From CAVPDG01 sp963702535 (GTDB lineage Bacteria > Chloroflexota > Anaerolineae > Anaerolineales > UBA4823), in the NCBI GenBank assembly GCA_963702535.1, contig CAVPDG010000011.1, positions 62,001 to 126,000 on the forward strand: a stretch of 64,000 nucleotides of DNA. The letters are read 5' to 3'. The first letter of the stretch is position 1, and every line of letters begins with the position of its first letter. The notes under the pieces were generated by a model. It saw only the letters and a list, made by a program, of their open reading frames with translations, was not told where the DNA came from and searched no databases. Both the position numbers and the translations under genes were made by a program. Positions 16,616 through 25,592 of this stretch are shown here, one piece after another.

Positions 16616-17596
16616 ATGCAAACAGACTTAAGAGGCCGTGACCTGATCGGCGACCTGGATTTCAGCAAGGAAGAAGTTGAGACCGTCTTGGACGTGGCGT
16701 TTGATCTCAAGCGCAAACGCGCCCTGGGCGAATCCCACGCGTACCTGCGCGATAAGGTGCTGGCGATGCTCTTCTTCTTCTCCAGCACACGCACGCGCGG
16801 CTCGTTCGAAGCCGGCATGGCTCAATTGGGGGGTCATGCGGCTTTCATTGAGAGCAAGACCACCCAGATTGCGCACGGCGATACTCCCAAGGAGATCGGC
16901 GAGATTTTTGGGCGCTATTTCGACGGCATCGCCATCCGGCATGTGGATTGGGGCATCGGCAATGGTTACCTCAACGCGGTGGCAAAAAACTCGCGCGTGC
17001 CGATCCTGAACATGCAATGCGACATTTACCACCCCTTCCAGATCTTAGCCGATTTGATGACGATCATCGAGAAGAAAGGGCGAGATTTGCGCCGCAAGAA
17101 GATGGTGGTCTCCTGGGCGTATGCTGCTTCGTATCAAAAGCCCATGTCGGTGCCGCAATCGCTGGTGCTGCAAATGCCGCGCTTTGGATTGGATGTCGTA
17201 TTGGCGCACCCGCCAGAGTTCCGCCTGATGCCGGAGGTTATGGATATGGCGCAAGAGCAGGCGAAGAAATTTGGCGCCGGCTTCGAGGTAGTGAATGACA
17301 TGGAGGCTGCTTTCAAGGATGCGGATATCATCTACGCCAAATCCTGGGGCGCCATGGTGCACACCCCAGATGCCGAAGAAGGGGCGAAGATCATCAAGAA
17401 ATACGAGAGCTGGATCACCGACGAGCGCAAGATGGCGCTCGCCAAGCCAGATGCCATCTACATGCACCCTCTGCCGGCAGACCGGAACATCGAGGTTACG
17501 GATGCTGTCATCGACAGTGCACAGTCCGTAGTGTACGATGAGGCGGAGAACCGGATGCATGCCCAGAAGGCAGTAATGGCATTGACGATGAAGTAA
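16616..17596 (+). CDS. ygeW: YgeW-family (knotted) carbamoyltransferase
   Basis: A 326-residue enzyme of the YgeW group. Shared elements are FFSSTRTRGSFEAGM, TTQIAHGDTPKEIGEI, LNMQCDIYHPFQILADL, WAYAASYQKPMSVPQ, FKDADIIYAKSWGAM and MHPLPAD. The LNMQCD and WAY-SYQKP-SVPQ elements separate YgeW from ornithine and aspartate transferases. In E. coli ygeW lies in the anaerobic purine/urate cluster with a hydantoinase and carbamate kinase. The physiological substrate of the family is not firmly assigned. The gene is followed after 15 bases by carbamate kinase. Confidence 0.85.
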   Translation: MQTDLRGRDLIGDLDFSKEEVETVLDVAFDLKRKRALGESHAYLRDKVLAMLFFFSSTRTRGSFEAGMAQLGGHAAFIESKTTQIAHGDTPKEIGEIFGRYFDGIAIRHVDWGIGNGYLNAVAKNSRVPILNMQCDIYHPFQILADLMTIIEKKGRDLRRKKMVVSWAYAASYQKPMSVPQSLVLQMPRFGLDVVLAHPPEFRLMPEVMDMAQEQAKKFGAGFEVVNDMEAAFKDADIIYAKSWGAMVHTPDAEEGAKIIKKYESWITDERKMALAKPDAIYMHPLPADRNIEVTDAVIDSAQSVVYDEAENRMHAQKAVMALTMK

Positions 17597-17611
17597 GGCG
17601 CAGGAGAGACG

Positions 17612-18571
17612 ATGAAAAAAGTTGCAGTAATCGCAATTGGAGGAAATTCTTTAATCAAGGACGCCCATCACCAAACGGTTGAAGACCAGTACGAGGCAGC
17701 CAAGGAAAGCACGCTTCATATTGGGGATTTGATCGAGGAAGGCTGGGATGTGGTGATCAGCCACGGCAATGGACCCCAGGTGGGTTTCATCCTGCGCCGC
17801 TCTGAGATCGCCCACAAGGTAGAGGGCATGCACGAAATATCCCTGGATGTGTGCGGCGCGGATAGCCAGGGTGCAATTGGTTATGCCTTGCAGCAAAACC
17901 TGCAGAACAACCTCTACCACCGCGGCATCAAGAAGAGCGTGGCGTCGGTGGTCACCCAGACGCTGGTCGATATCAACGACCCGGCTTTCAAGAATCCGAC
18001 CAAGCCCATCGGCGGCTTCATGGATCAGGGAGAAGCGCAGCGACGGGCGAAGGATATGGGCTGGAGCGTGGTAGAAGACGCCGGGCGGGGCTGGCGACGG
18101 GTGGTTGCATCCCCTCAGCCCAAGGAGATCGTCGAGCTGGATTCGATCAAAGCCCTGATCGACGCCGGGGTCGTGGTGATCGCGGTGGGCGGCGGCGGTA
18201 TTCCGGTGATCGATCCCGGCACGGGTGATTATGAAGGCGTTGCGGCGGTGATCGATAAGGATTTTGCCAGCAGCCTGCTGGCGCGCAACATCGGAGCAGA
18301 CCTGTTCCTGATCTCGACCGCCGTGGAAAAGGTGGCGTTGAACTTTGGAAAGCCAGACCAGGTATGGCTGGACCGGATCACGCTTTCGCAGGCAAAGAAG
18401 TACCTCAGCGAAGGCACGCACTTTGCCAAAGGATCGATGGCGCCGAAGATCCAGGCGATCATCTTGTTCCTGGAAGCGGGCGGAAAAGAAGCGCTGATTA
18501 CAAACCCCGAGAACATTGGACGGGCGATGAGAGGCGAGACCGGTACTTGGATCGTGCAGGATAACGCTTGA
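17612..18571 (+). CDS. arcC: Carbamate kinase
   Basis: A 319-residue kinase that converts carbamoyl phosphate and ADP to ATP, CO2 and ammonia. Motifs are AIGGNSLIKD (N-terminus), ISHGNGPQVGFIL, VVTQTLVDINDPAF, VVASPQPKEIVE, AVGGGGIPVI and FAKGSMAPKIQA. Full length, no anomalies. It closes the carbamoyltransferase operon and is followed by a strong terminator at 18582. It is the energy-yielding step expected after the two carbamoyltransferases. Confidence 0.95.
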   Translation: MKKVAVIAIGGNSLIKDAHHQTVEDQYEAAKESTLHIGDLIEEGWDVVISHGNGPQVGFILRRSEIAHKVEGMHEISLDVCGADSQGAIGYALQQNLQNNLYHRGIKKSVASVVTQTLVDINDPAFKNPTKPIGGFMDQGEAQRRAKDMGWSVVEDAGRGWRRVVASPQPKEIVELDSIKALIDAGVVVIAVGGGGIPVIDPGTGDYEGVAAVIDKDFASSLLARNIGADLFLISTAVEKVALNFGKPDQVWLDRITLSQAKKYLSEGTHFAKGSMAPKIQAIILFLEAGGKEALITNPENIGRAMRGETGTWIVQDNA

Positions 18572-18581
18572 GGGTAGGTGG

Positions 18582-18620
18582 CGACGGCAGCCTGAATCGT
18601 TCGGGCTGCCGTCGATTATT
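18582..18620 (+). terminator. Intrinsic terminator after carbamate kinase
   Basis: CGACGGCAGCC (18582-18592) pairs perfectly with GGCTGCCGTCG (18604-18614), followed by ATTATTATTAAT. Confidence 0.8.
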
Positions 18621-18636
18621 ATTAATCCGCCAGAGG

Positions 18637-18665
18637 TTGTAAAGGGCATTGAATCGCTCTATAAT
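18637..18665 (+). promoter_or_regulatory. Promoter of the adenine deaminase/transporter operon
   Basis: TTGTAA (18637-18642) and a perfect TATAAT (18660-18665) are separated by 17 bases, placing the start near 18672, about 47 bases before the ATG. No TTGTCNGACAA operator is present here. Confidence 0.75.
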
Positions 18666-18718
18666 TAGGGGGTTATTTCCGGAAGACCGATAAACATCTC
18701 TTACAGGAGGATTGCCAG

Positions 18719-20548
18719 ATGGCTTCGTCTTATTACAAACACCAGCGAAGAATGTTGCATGAAGTTACACTCGATCTGGTTGCTGTAGCCATGGGACACC
18801 AGGCTGCCGATCTCATCATTCGCAATGGACGTTTGGTGAACGTAAATACAGCTCGAATTCAGGATGGGACGAGTGTGGCTGTGCGGCACGGTCTGATCGC
18901 GTATGTTGGCAAAGGTGATCATCTGATCGTTGGTGAGCAGACAAAGGTTGTGGATGCCGGGGGACGTTTTCTTGTTCCGGGATTCATCGACACCCATGAT
19001 CATGTCGAAAGCAGCATGGTGGATATCGTCAGTTTTGCCAATGCGGTGCTGCCGCACGGAACAACGACGATTGCGTGTGACAACCACGAGATCACCAATG
19101 TCTTTGGCGTGCGCGCGGTTGAGCTGTTCCACAAGGCATCCCAGGGTTTACCGTTAAAGGTTATGGTTGCCATGCCGGTTTGCGTGCCATCAATACCCGG
19201 TTTCGAAGACGCGGGAGCGCTGATCACGTGGAAGGAAGTCGCCAAGGCTTACGATGAGGATTGGGCGCAATTGCAAGGCGAGCAAATGAACTTCCCTGGT
19301 TTGATCTACGGCGATCCAGGCGTGCACGCCATCACCGCTGCGTCTTTGAAAGCAGGGAAAGTATTGACGGGACATTACTCGACGCTGGAGTTGGATAGGG
19401 GCATGAATGCATTTGTGGCAGCAGGGATCACCGGCTGTCACGAAGGCACCACTGCCGAAGCTGTAATGCGGCGGGCGGAACTGGGTTGTTACGCGCAGCA
19501 GCGCTACGGCTCGGCGTGGCTGGATATGCCAAACACAATCAAGGCTGTGACGGAGAATCCGGGGCTGGATACACGTTTCTTTACCCTGGTAACCGATGAT
19601 GTTACCCCGACCTCGATTATTGAGCAGGGGCATCTCAGCCGGGTTGTGCGCGCGGCAATCAAGCAAGGGGTATCGCCCATGCTGGCGATCCAGATGGTGA
19701 CGATCAATGCCGCACAACTGCTGGAAAAGTCGCGCTGGATCGGCACGATCTCGCCGGGCCGCGCGGCGGATATCCTGATCGTCAGCGACCTGGTGAATGT
19801 GAAAATCGACCAGGTTTATACAGATGGCGTGCTCGTGGCTGAGAATGGAAAGATGGTAGTGAGTTTCCAGCGCTACGAATACCCGCAGTGGGCGACGCAT
19901 TCGGTGCATGTTAAACCGCTGAAGAAAGAAGACTTCAGTATCCCTGCTAGTGGTACTGCTCGCGTGCGCGCCATGCGCATCGTTCCTGGGATGGTGCATA
20001 CAGTGGAGGAATTCATCGATATTCCTGCCAAGAATGACGCATTATCGGCTGATCCAGAGCGGGATATTGCCAAGATCGCCATCTTCTACCGGCATGAGGA
20101 ACGCCCCGAAGTGACCAAAACCAAGGGACTTGGCTTTGTGGTTGGGACGCAGTTCAAGGCGCGTGTGGCATACGCCTCGACGGTTTCCCATGACAGCCAT
20201 AATTTGCAGGTGGTTGGTACCGATGATGACGCCATGGTGATGGCTGCCAACGAGCTGATCCGGGTTGGAGGCGGTCACTGCGTGGTGGTGGATGGAAAAG
20301 TTGAAGCCCTGATGCCCATGCCATTGGGCGGCTTGATGTCTTTGGAATCTGCCGAGGTGGTTGCCGGTCAACTGAAGCAAATAGAGGCTGCCATTCGTAA
20401 AGCAGGCTGCCCCTACAATTCAGCCGAGATGACCATCAGCCTGCTGGGCTTGATCGTCCTGGAGGAGTTACATCTCTCTAACCAAGGGTATGTGGCCTTG
20501 AAACCGGGTGAGCTACCGAAGTTCGTCGATTTATTCGTGACAGAATAG
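18719..20548 (+). CDS. Adenine deaminase-type amidohydrolase
   Basis: A 609-residue COG1001 enzyme that would convert adenine to hypoxanthine and ammonia. Visible motifs are VPGFIDTHDHVESSM (metal site), HGTTTIACDNHEI, ITGCHEGTTAEAVMRRAELG and FFTLVTDDVTP. The C-terminal domain includes VGGGHCVVVDGKV and MPLGGLMS. HDH replaces the more usual HxH spacing residue but keeps both histidines. AGGAGG lies eight bases before the ATG. It heads the operon that encodes the nucleoside importer. Some COG1001 proteins act on other purines or isocytosine. Confidence 0.85.
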   Translation: MASSYYKHQRRMLHEVTLDLVAVAMGHQAADLIIRNGRLVNVNTARIQDGTSVAVRHGLIAYVGKGDHLIVGEQTKVVDAGGRFLVPGFIDTHDHVESSMVDIVSFANAVLPHGTTTIACDNHEITNVFGVRAVELFHKASQGLPLKVMVAMPVCVPSIPGFEDAGALITWKEVAKAYDEDWAQLQGEQMNFPGLIYGDPGVHAITAASLKAGKVLTGHYSTLELDRGMNAFVAAGITGCHEGTTAEAVMRRAELGCYAQQRYGSAWLDMPNTIKAVTENPGLDTRFFTLVTDDVTPTSIIEQGHLSRVVRAAIKQGVSPMLAIQMVTINAAQLLEKSRWIGTISPGRAADILIVSDLVNVKIDQVYTDGVLVAENGKMVVSFQRYEYPQWATHSVHVKPLKKEDFSIPASGTARVRAMRIVPGMVHTVEEFIDIPAKNDALSADPERDIAKIAIFYRHEERPEVTKTKGLGFVVGTQFKARVAYASTVSHDSHNLQVVGTDDDAMVMAANELIRVGGGHCVVVDGKVEALMPMPLGGLMSLESAEVVAGQLKQIEAAIRKAGCPYNSAEMTISLLGLIVLEELHLSNQGYVALKPGELPKFVDLFVTE

Positions 20549-20642
20549 AGGAGGTGAAAGATCGGGAATCGCAACAATCTGGTCCTGATATGGTTAATGC
20601 AACAAATCATCATAGAAACGAAATTTGAGGAGAAGTTCCGAA

Positions 20643-21971
20643 ATGAATAAGAACCGACTATGGCAAATCGTTGCGCTGTTGATGACACTGGTACTCGTAT
20701 TATCAGCCTGCGCATCACCGACCACCGTAGCGCCGACAACGGAGCCGCAAGCGACCGAGGCGCCCGCCAGCCCGCCGCCCACTGAAGCGCCGGTTGTAAC
20801 GGAAGCGCCGGCTACCGAAGCGCCGGTTGTTGAAGCTACCAGCCCTCCAATGCCCGAAGAATTTACTTTTGGCATCCTGTTCGTGGGACCGTACAATGAT
20901 CGCGGCTGGAGCCAGGCGCACTACGAAGCCGGGCAGTATGTTGAGAAGATGGTCCCCGGCACCAAGATGATCTACATCGACAAAGTCAACAGCGCCGATC
21001 GCCCAGGCACAACTCCGCAGCAACTGGGCGAGGAACTGCTGGCGCAAGGCGCCAAGCTGATCATCTTCAACTCGGATGATATGAAAGACGGCGCAATCGA
21101 GTTTGCCCAAAATCACCCAGAGGTGCCTGTCATCCATGCCTCCGGGGATACTGCCTGGGCGGAAGGCAAGAATTTTCAAGACCTTGCCAACCTGGCGAAT
21201 TTCATGCCGATGGGCGAGTACACCAAGATGATCGCCGGCTGTGCAGCCGCGCTGACCACCCAGACCGGGCAGATCGGCTATATCGGACCCCTGATCAACG
21301 ACGAAACTCGCCGTTTCGTGAACTCCGCCTATCTTGGCGCCCGATACTGCTGGGAGAACGTTCTGGGGAAAGATCCAGCGGACCTGAAGTTCAAAGTGAC
21401 CTGGATCGGATTCTGGTTCAATATCCCCGGCTTCACGGCTGACCCGACGCAGGTTGCTACGGACTTCATCAGCAGCGGTTACGACGTAATCATGTCGGGC
21501 CTCGACACCACGGAAGCTGTCACCGAAGCCGGAAAAGCAACCGCAGCCGGCAAGCAGACCTGGTCGGTAGGGTTCGACTATCCGGGTGCATGCGATGAAG
21601 CGCCGGATTCCTGCCTGGGCGTGCCGTTCTTCAACTGGGGACCTTCGTATCTGAAGGCAGTGAAAGCGATTCAGGATGGCACCTTCAGCTCATTCTTCGA
21701 GTGGACGCCGCCCGACTGGACCGATATCAACAATCCGGATACCTCAGCCACAGGCTTCGTCAAGGGCAAAGGTTTATCCGCCGATAATGCAGCCAAAGTG
21801 GATGCCTTCATCGCAGAGCTGGCCGGCGGTTTGAATCTGTGGAAGGGTCCGCTGAACTACCAGGATGGGTCTGAATTCCTGGCGGATGGCGTGGAAGCGA
21901 CCGACCTTCAGATCTGGTACATGCCCCAACTCCTGGAAGGGATGGAAGGCCAGAGCGTACCGAGCGAGTAA
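20643..21971 (+). CDS. BMP-family ABC substrate-binding lipoprotein
   Basis: A 443-residue extracellular binding lipoprotein of the Bmp/PnrA type, which bind purine nucleosides. The lipobox is VLVLSACAS (about 18-26). A low-complexity linker rich in TEAP repeats (about 30-65) spaces it from the membrane. The binding domain starts FTFGILFVGPYNDRGW and includes the family motif GYIGPLINDETRRFVNSAYL. An in-frame TTG lies 18 bases upstream, but the ATG at 20643 is preceded by GAGGAG. A terminator-like hairpin separates it from the ATPase gene. Confidence 0.9.
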   Translation: MNKNRLWQIVALLMTLVLVLSACASPTTVAPTTEPQATEAPASPPPTEAPVVTEAPATEAPVVEATSPPMPEEFTFGILFVGPYNDRGWSQAHYEAGQYVEKMVPGTKMIYIDKVNSADRPGTTPQQLGEELLAQGAKLIIFNSDDMKDGAIEFAQNHPEVPVIHASGDTAWAEGKNFQDLANLANFMPMGEYTKMIAGCAAALTTQTGQIGYIGPLINDETRRFVNSAYLGARYCWENVLGKDPADLKFKVTWIGFWFNIPGFTADPTQVATDFISSGYDVIMSGLDTTEAVTEAGKATAAGKQTWSVGFDYPGACDEAPDSCLGVPFFNWGPSYLKAVKAIQDGTFSSFFEWTPPDWTDINNPDTSATGFVKGKGLSADNAAKVDAFIAELAGGLNLWKGPLNYQDGSEFLADGVEATDLQIWYMPQLLEGMEGQSVPSE

Positions 21972-21990
21972 ACAACCACTTGAGGAAGAC

Positions 21991-22020
21991 GGGGAAGGCA
22001 GTACTGCCTTCCCCATTTTT
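21991..22020 (+). terminator. Attenuator between binding-protein and ATPase genes
   Basis: GGGGAAGGCA (21991-22000) pairs perfectly with TGCCTTCCCC (22005-22014) across loop GTAC, followed by ATTTTTTC. Within an operon it would let most transcripts end after the binding-protein gene. Confidence 0.85.
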
Positions 22021-22029
22021 TCAAAAGCG

Positions 22030-23502
22030 ATGAAAATTGAGCTGAGCGGAATAACCAAAACCTTTGGAAGCGTGGTTGCTAACGATGATATCAGCCTGAC
22101 GATCCCGGCAGGTACTATCCAGGGCATCATTGGCGAGAACGGGGCTGGGAAAAGCACGCTGATGAAAATCCTCTCCGGATTTTTCCTGGCGGATAAAGGA
22201 GAGATACTGCTGGACGGGAAAGCGGTATCGATCCAATCCCCGGCAGATGCAATCCAATATGGCGTGGGGATGCTGCACCAGGATCCGCTGGATTTTCCAC
22301 CGATGAGGGTGATCGATGACTTCATGGTGGGCAGGAAAGGGAGCATCTTCCCCAACCGGGCGCAGGTAGTGCAAGCATTCAGAGAGTTGCAGGCGCAGTA
22401 TAAATTCTCGCTCGATCCGGATGCGTTCGTCGAGACGCTTACGGTTGGCGAGCGACAGCAATTGGAGATCCTGCGCCTGTTGTGGCTGGGGGCACGCGTG
22501 CTGATCCTCGACGAGCCTACAACGGGTATCAGCGCGCTGCAAAAAGAGATGTTATTTGCGTCTCTGCGTCTGCTGGCTGCTGAGGGGAAGACCATCATCC
22601 TGGTTTCACATAAGCTCGAGGATGTCGAGTTCCTGTGCAGCCGGGTGGCGGTGCTGCGCCGGGGAAAGCTGGTGGGGGAAGCTGTTCCGCCCTACGAGAC
22701 CGAGCAGCTAGTCAAGATGATGTTCGGCAAGGTGGTGAGCATGGGGAACCGCCAGCCGTGCAGCTCCGGCGAAGCTCTGCTAAGGCTGCAGGGGCTGGCT
22801 GTGGAAGACTACCGCATGCACGTGTCAGTTCCCGATCTTGAGATCCGGTCAGGGGAGGTGATTGGGCTGGCTGGGATGGAGGGAAGCGGCGAGCGCTTGT
22901 TCTTGAAGGCATGCTGCGGCTTGCTGCGCCCGGTGGCGGGGAAGGTGCAACTCAAGGAGCAGGATCTGACCGGGAAGAACTACCTGACCTTCCTGGATTG
23001 CGGTGTGGCTTACCTGCCGGCATCGCGCATGGAAGAAGGGCTGGTCGCCGGGCTTTCGCTGAAGGAGCACTTTGTGTTGGCTGAGGAGCAAGCCAGCTTC
23101 TTCGTGAACTGGGATAAGTCCGAGGAGCACACGAAAGAGAAAATCACCGAATTTAACATCCGGGGAACGCCTGAGTTGAATGTTGAGCAGCTTTCGGGTG
23201 GCAACCAACAAAGAGCTTTGTTGGCGCTGATGAAGACGCCCCTGAACCTGATCTTGATGGAACACCCGACCCGTGGATTGGATGTGGAATCATCGATCTA
23301 CATTTGGGGGAAGATGAAGGAGCGCTGCCGCCAGGGATCAGCAATCATCTTTATTTCATCTGATCTGGACGAGCTTTTGCAATACAGCGACCGGCTCCTG
23401 GTCTTTTTTGCGGGGAAGGTATCCTCCCCACTGGATGCGGAAACGACCACCGTCGATCGTTTAGGTGAGCTGATCGGAGGAAAGGGCTGGCAGTTTGATT
23501 AA
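22030..23502 (+). CDS. Duplicated ATPase of the nucleoside ABC importer
   Basis: 490 residues with two ABC domains fused, as in YufO/NupA and RbsA. Domain 1 has Walker A GENGAGKST, signature LTVGERQQLEIL and Walker B VLILDEPTT. Domain 2 (about 255-490) has a degenerate P-loop region (GMEGSGERL) but a full signature LSGGNQQRALLAL and EHPTRGLDV. The ATG at 22030 starts MKIELSGITKTFG, the expected N-terminus. It lies 16 bases after the attenuator hairpin. Confidence 0.92.
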   Translation: MKIELSGITKTFGSVVANDDISLTIPAGTIQGIIGENGAGKSTLMKILSGFFLADKGEILLDGKAVSIQSPADAIQYGVGMLHQDPLDFPPMRVIDDFMVGRKGSIFPNRAQVVQAFRELQAQYKFSLDPDAFVETLTVGERQQLEILRLLWLGARVLILDEPTTGISALQKEMLFASLRLLAAEGKTIILVSHKLEDVEFLCSRVAVLRRGKLVGEAVPPYETEQLVKMMFGKVVSMGNRQPCSSGEALLRLQGLAVEDYRMHVSVPDLEIRSGEVIGLAGMEGSGERLFLKACCGLLRPVAGKVQLKEQDLTGKNYLTFLDCGVAYLPASRMEEGLVAGLSLKEHFVLAEEQASFFVNWDKSEEHTKEKITEFNIRGTPELNVEQLSGGNQQRALLALMKTPLNLILMEHPTRGLDVESSIYIWGKMKERCRQGSAIIFISSDLDELLQYSDRLLVFFAGKVSSPLDAETTTVDRLGELIGGKGWQFD

Positions 23503-23530
23503 ACAAACTCGCCGCCTACCTGGAGGTTAA

Positions 23531-24574
23531 ATGCAGAAAACAAATACGCGCCTGGTAAATTTTGGCTTCCAGATTGCAGCAATCTTGCTCGCACTGGGAT
23601 TTACCACTATCGTCTTGTTGCTAGCAGGGGCGCCTCCCCTGGAAGCATACAAAAATATCCTGATGGGCGCCTTTGGATCCTTCAAGAAATTTTCCGATGT
23701 ATTGGTCGCCTGGGTGCCATTGGTAGTTGTAACAACAGGCTTGTTGGTAACGTTTACTGCGGGCTTGTGGAACATCGGCATTGAGGGGCAAATCACACTG
23801 GGCGCGATATTTACAACCTGGGCTTTGCGCCTGCTCCAGGATTCCGGATTGCCGCCCGGGCTGATTATCATTTTATCCATCCTTGCGGGGATGCTCGGGG
23901 GTGCGTTGTGGGCATCCATTGTCGGCGCATTGAAGACGTACGGCGGTGTGAACGAAATCTTCGGCGGGCTGGGTATGAACTTCGTGGCCACGGCTTTAAC
24001 GATCTACCTGATCTTCGGACCCTGGAAGCGCCCGGGAGTGGGGTCGATGAGCGGAACCGTGCCCTTCGATGAAAGCCTGTGGCTGCCGCTGATCGAGGGT
24101 TTGCGCTTGAGTATCTGGGCAGTACTGATCGCCATTGTCGCGCTGGTCATTATCTATTTCCTGTTGCAGGGAACTTACTTCGGATTGCGCTTAAAATCCG
24201 TGGGGAAGAATATGCGCTCATCGTTTACGCTGGGCATCCCTACGGGAAGATACATGATGTCTGCTTTCCTAATTTGCGGTGGGCTGGCGGGGCTGGCTGG
24301 CGCAATCCAGGTAACCGCAGTCTATCACCGCTTGATCCCGGCGATTTCAAGCGGGTATGGCTTCCTGGGATTGCTGCTGGCGATGCTGATCAATTACCGG
24401 GCGATCTGGGTGATACCGGTGGCGCTGTTCTTTGCCGCGTTGAACATCGGCAGCATCCAACTGCCGATCATCTTGAAGCTGGACTCCACACTCTCCGGTG
24501 TTTTACAAGGCGCGCTCGTTTTGTCCGTCATTATTGTGGAAGGCTTCCGGCAGCGCTGGCTGAAGAAATCTTGA
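23531..24574 (+). CDS. ABC importer permease 1 (BPD_transp_2)
   Basis: A 347-residue membrane protein with 8-10 predicted helices, like YufP/NupP. Family motifs are FTAGLWNIGIEGQITLGA and VNEIFGGLGMNFVATAL near the middle, and a GLAGAIQVTAVYHRLIPAIS loop. It forms a heterodimer with the next gene product. The spacing to the ATPase gene is 28 bases, with a TGGAGG site. Confidence 0.9.
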   Translation: MQKTNTRLVNFGFQIAAILLALGFTTIVLLLAGAPPLEAYKNILMGAFGSFKKFSDVLVAWVPLVVVTTGLLVTFTAGLWNIGIEGQITLGAIFTTWALRLLQDSGLPPGLIIILSILAGMLGGALWASIVGALKTYGGVNEIFGGLGMNFVATALTIYLIFGPWKRPGVGSMSGTVPFDESLWLPLIEGLRLSIWAVLIAIVALVIIYFLLQGTYFGLRLKSVGKNMRSSFTLGIPTGRYMMSAFLICGGLAGLAGAIQVTAVYHRLIPAISSGYGFLGLLLAMLINYRAIWVIPVALFFAALNIGSIQLPIILKLDSTLSGVLQGALVLSVIIVEGFRQRWLKKS

Positions 24575-24584
24575 AGGAGACTGT

Positions 24585-25583
24585 ATGACTAACGATGTCA
24601 TTCTGCTTGGCTTGGCAGGCGTTTTAGCGGGGGCAGCTCCATTGATCTTCGCCACGATTGGGGAGACGATTTCGGAGCGCTCCGGCGTCATCAACCTTTC
24701 GGTCAACGGCACGATTTTGCTTTCTGCAATGGCTGGCTTTGTGACAGGGGTAAAGACCGGGAGCATTTTGTTGGGTTTCCTGGTGGGGATGCTTATTGGC
24801 GCAGGCGTAGCATCGATCGTGGCGTTCACCAGTATTACCCTGAAGCAAAGCCAGGTTGCCGTTGGCTTTGTCCTGGCTTTGATGTGCCGCGATCTATCGT
24901 ATTTCTTGGGTAATCCCTATATGGGCATGTCGGGTCCACGCGTTCCTGCGATGCCGCTCCCGGTGCTGTCTCAGATCCCAATCCTGGGTCCGATCTTCTT
25001 CAACCAGGACATGGTTACATACCTGAGCTATGTGGTGATTATCCTCGCCTGGATCTGGATCTTCAAGACACGCCCAGGCTTGATGTTACAGGGTGTGGGA
25101 GAACGCCCAGCCGCGGCATTTGTGCGCGGCGCTCGCGTGGAGCGGATCCGTTACTTTTACACGATCCTGGGCGGGGCGCTGGTTGGGCTGGCAGGACCGG
25201 CTTACTCGCTGAGTATCAAGGCTGGATGGAAAGGGACCATTTCGGGACTGGACGGGATAGGCTGGATCGCTTTAGCCTTGACCATCTTCGGCGGCTGGAA
25301 CCCGCTCCGGGCGGCGTTTGGCGCATATTTGTTCGGGCTGTTGCAGTGGCTGGGTTTGGTGCTGCAGCCCAGCCTGCCGGGCATCCCCTCCCAGGTATTG
25401 CAGGTGGCGCCTTTCCCACTGATGATCCTTACGTTGCTGCTGGTCAATATTGGGAACACAGAATGGGTGGAAAGGGTGCTGGCAAGCCTGCCGGAATCGA
25501 CGCGCAAGCTCGTGGCGCGCATTATCCGCTCCCTGCGCGCCACCCCGCCGGCAGCGTTGGGCGTGCCATTCGAACAGGAATGA
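24585..25583 (+). CDS. ABC importer permease 2 (BPD_transp_2)
   Basis: A 332-residue partner permease, YufQ/NupQ-like. The diagnostic segment ISERSGVINLSVNGTILLS (about 29-47) and the C-terminal WIALALTIFGGWNPLRAAFG loop are present. The start is ten bases after the first permease stop, with AAGGAGA before the ATG. Together with the binding protein and duplicated ATPase it completes a nucleoside/purine importer. Confidence 0.9.
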   Translation: MTNDVILLGLAGVLAGAAPLIFATIGETISERSGVINLSVNGTILLSAMAGFVTGVKTGSILLGFLVGMLIGAGVASIVAFTSITLKQSQVAVGFVLALMCRDLSYFLGNPYMGMSGPRVPAMPLPVLSQIPILGPIFFNQDMVTYLSYVVIILAWIWIFKTRPGLMLQGVGERPAAAFVRGARVERIRYFYTILGGALVGLAGPAYSLSIKAGWKGTISGLDGIGWIALALTIFGGWNPLRAAFGAYLFGLLQWLGLVLQPSLPGIPSQVLQVAPFPLMILTLLLVNIGNTEWVERVLASLPESTRKLVARIIRSLRATPPAALGVPFEQE

Positions 25584-25592
25584 GATTTTGTT

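Noticed and set aside
17651..18649. 332-codon open frame antisense to carbamate kinase
   Set aside because: It is the reverse shadow of a well-supported gene, with no family motifs. The same holds for long antisense frames at 11565-12695 (minus), 1171-2010 (plus), 19190-19999 (minus) and 4087-4788 (minus).
20549..20642. Purine riboswitch before the nucleoside-binding lipoprotein
   Set aside because: The 94-base gap lacks the conserved purine-aptamer junction and loop sequences; no paired P1-P2-P3 architecture is visible.
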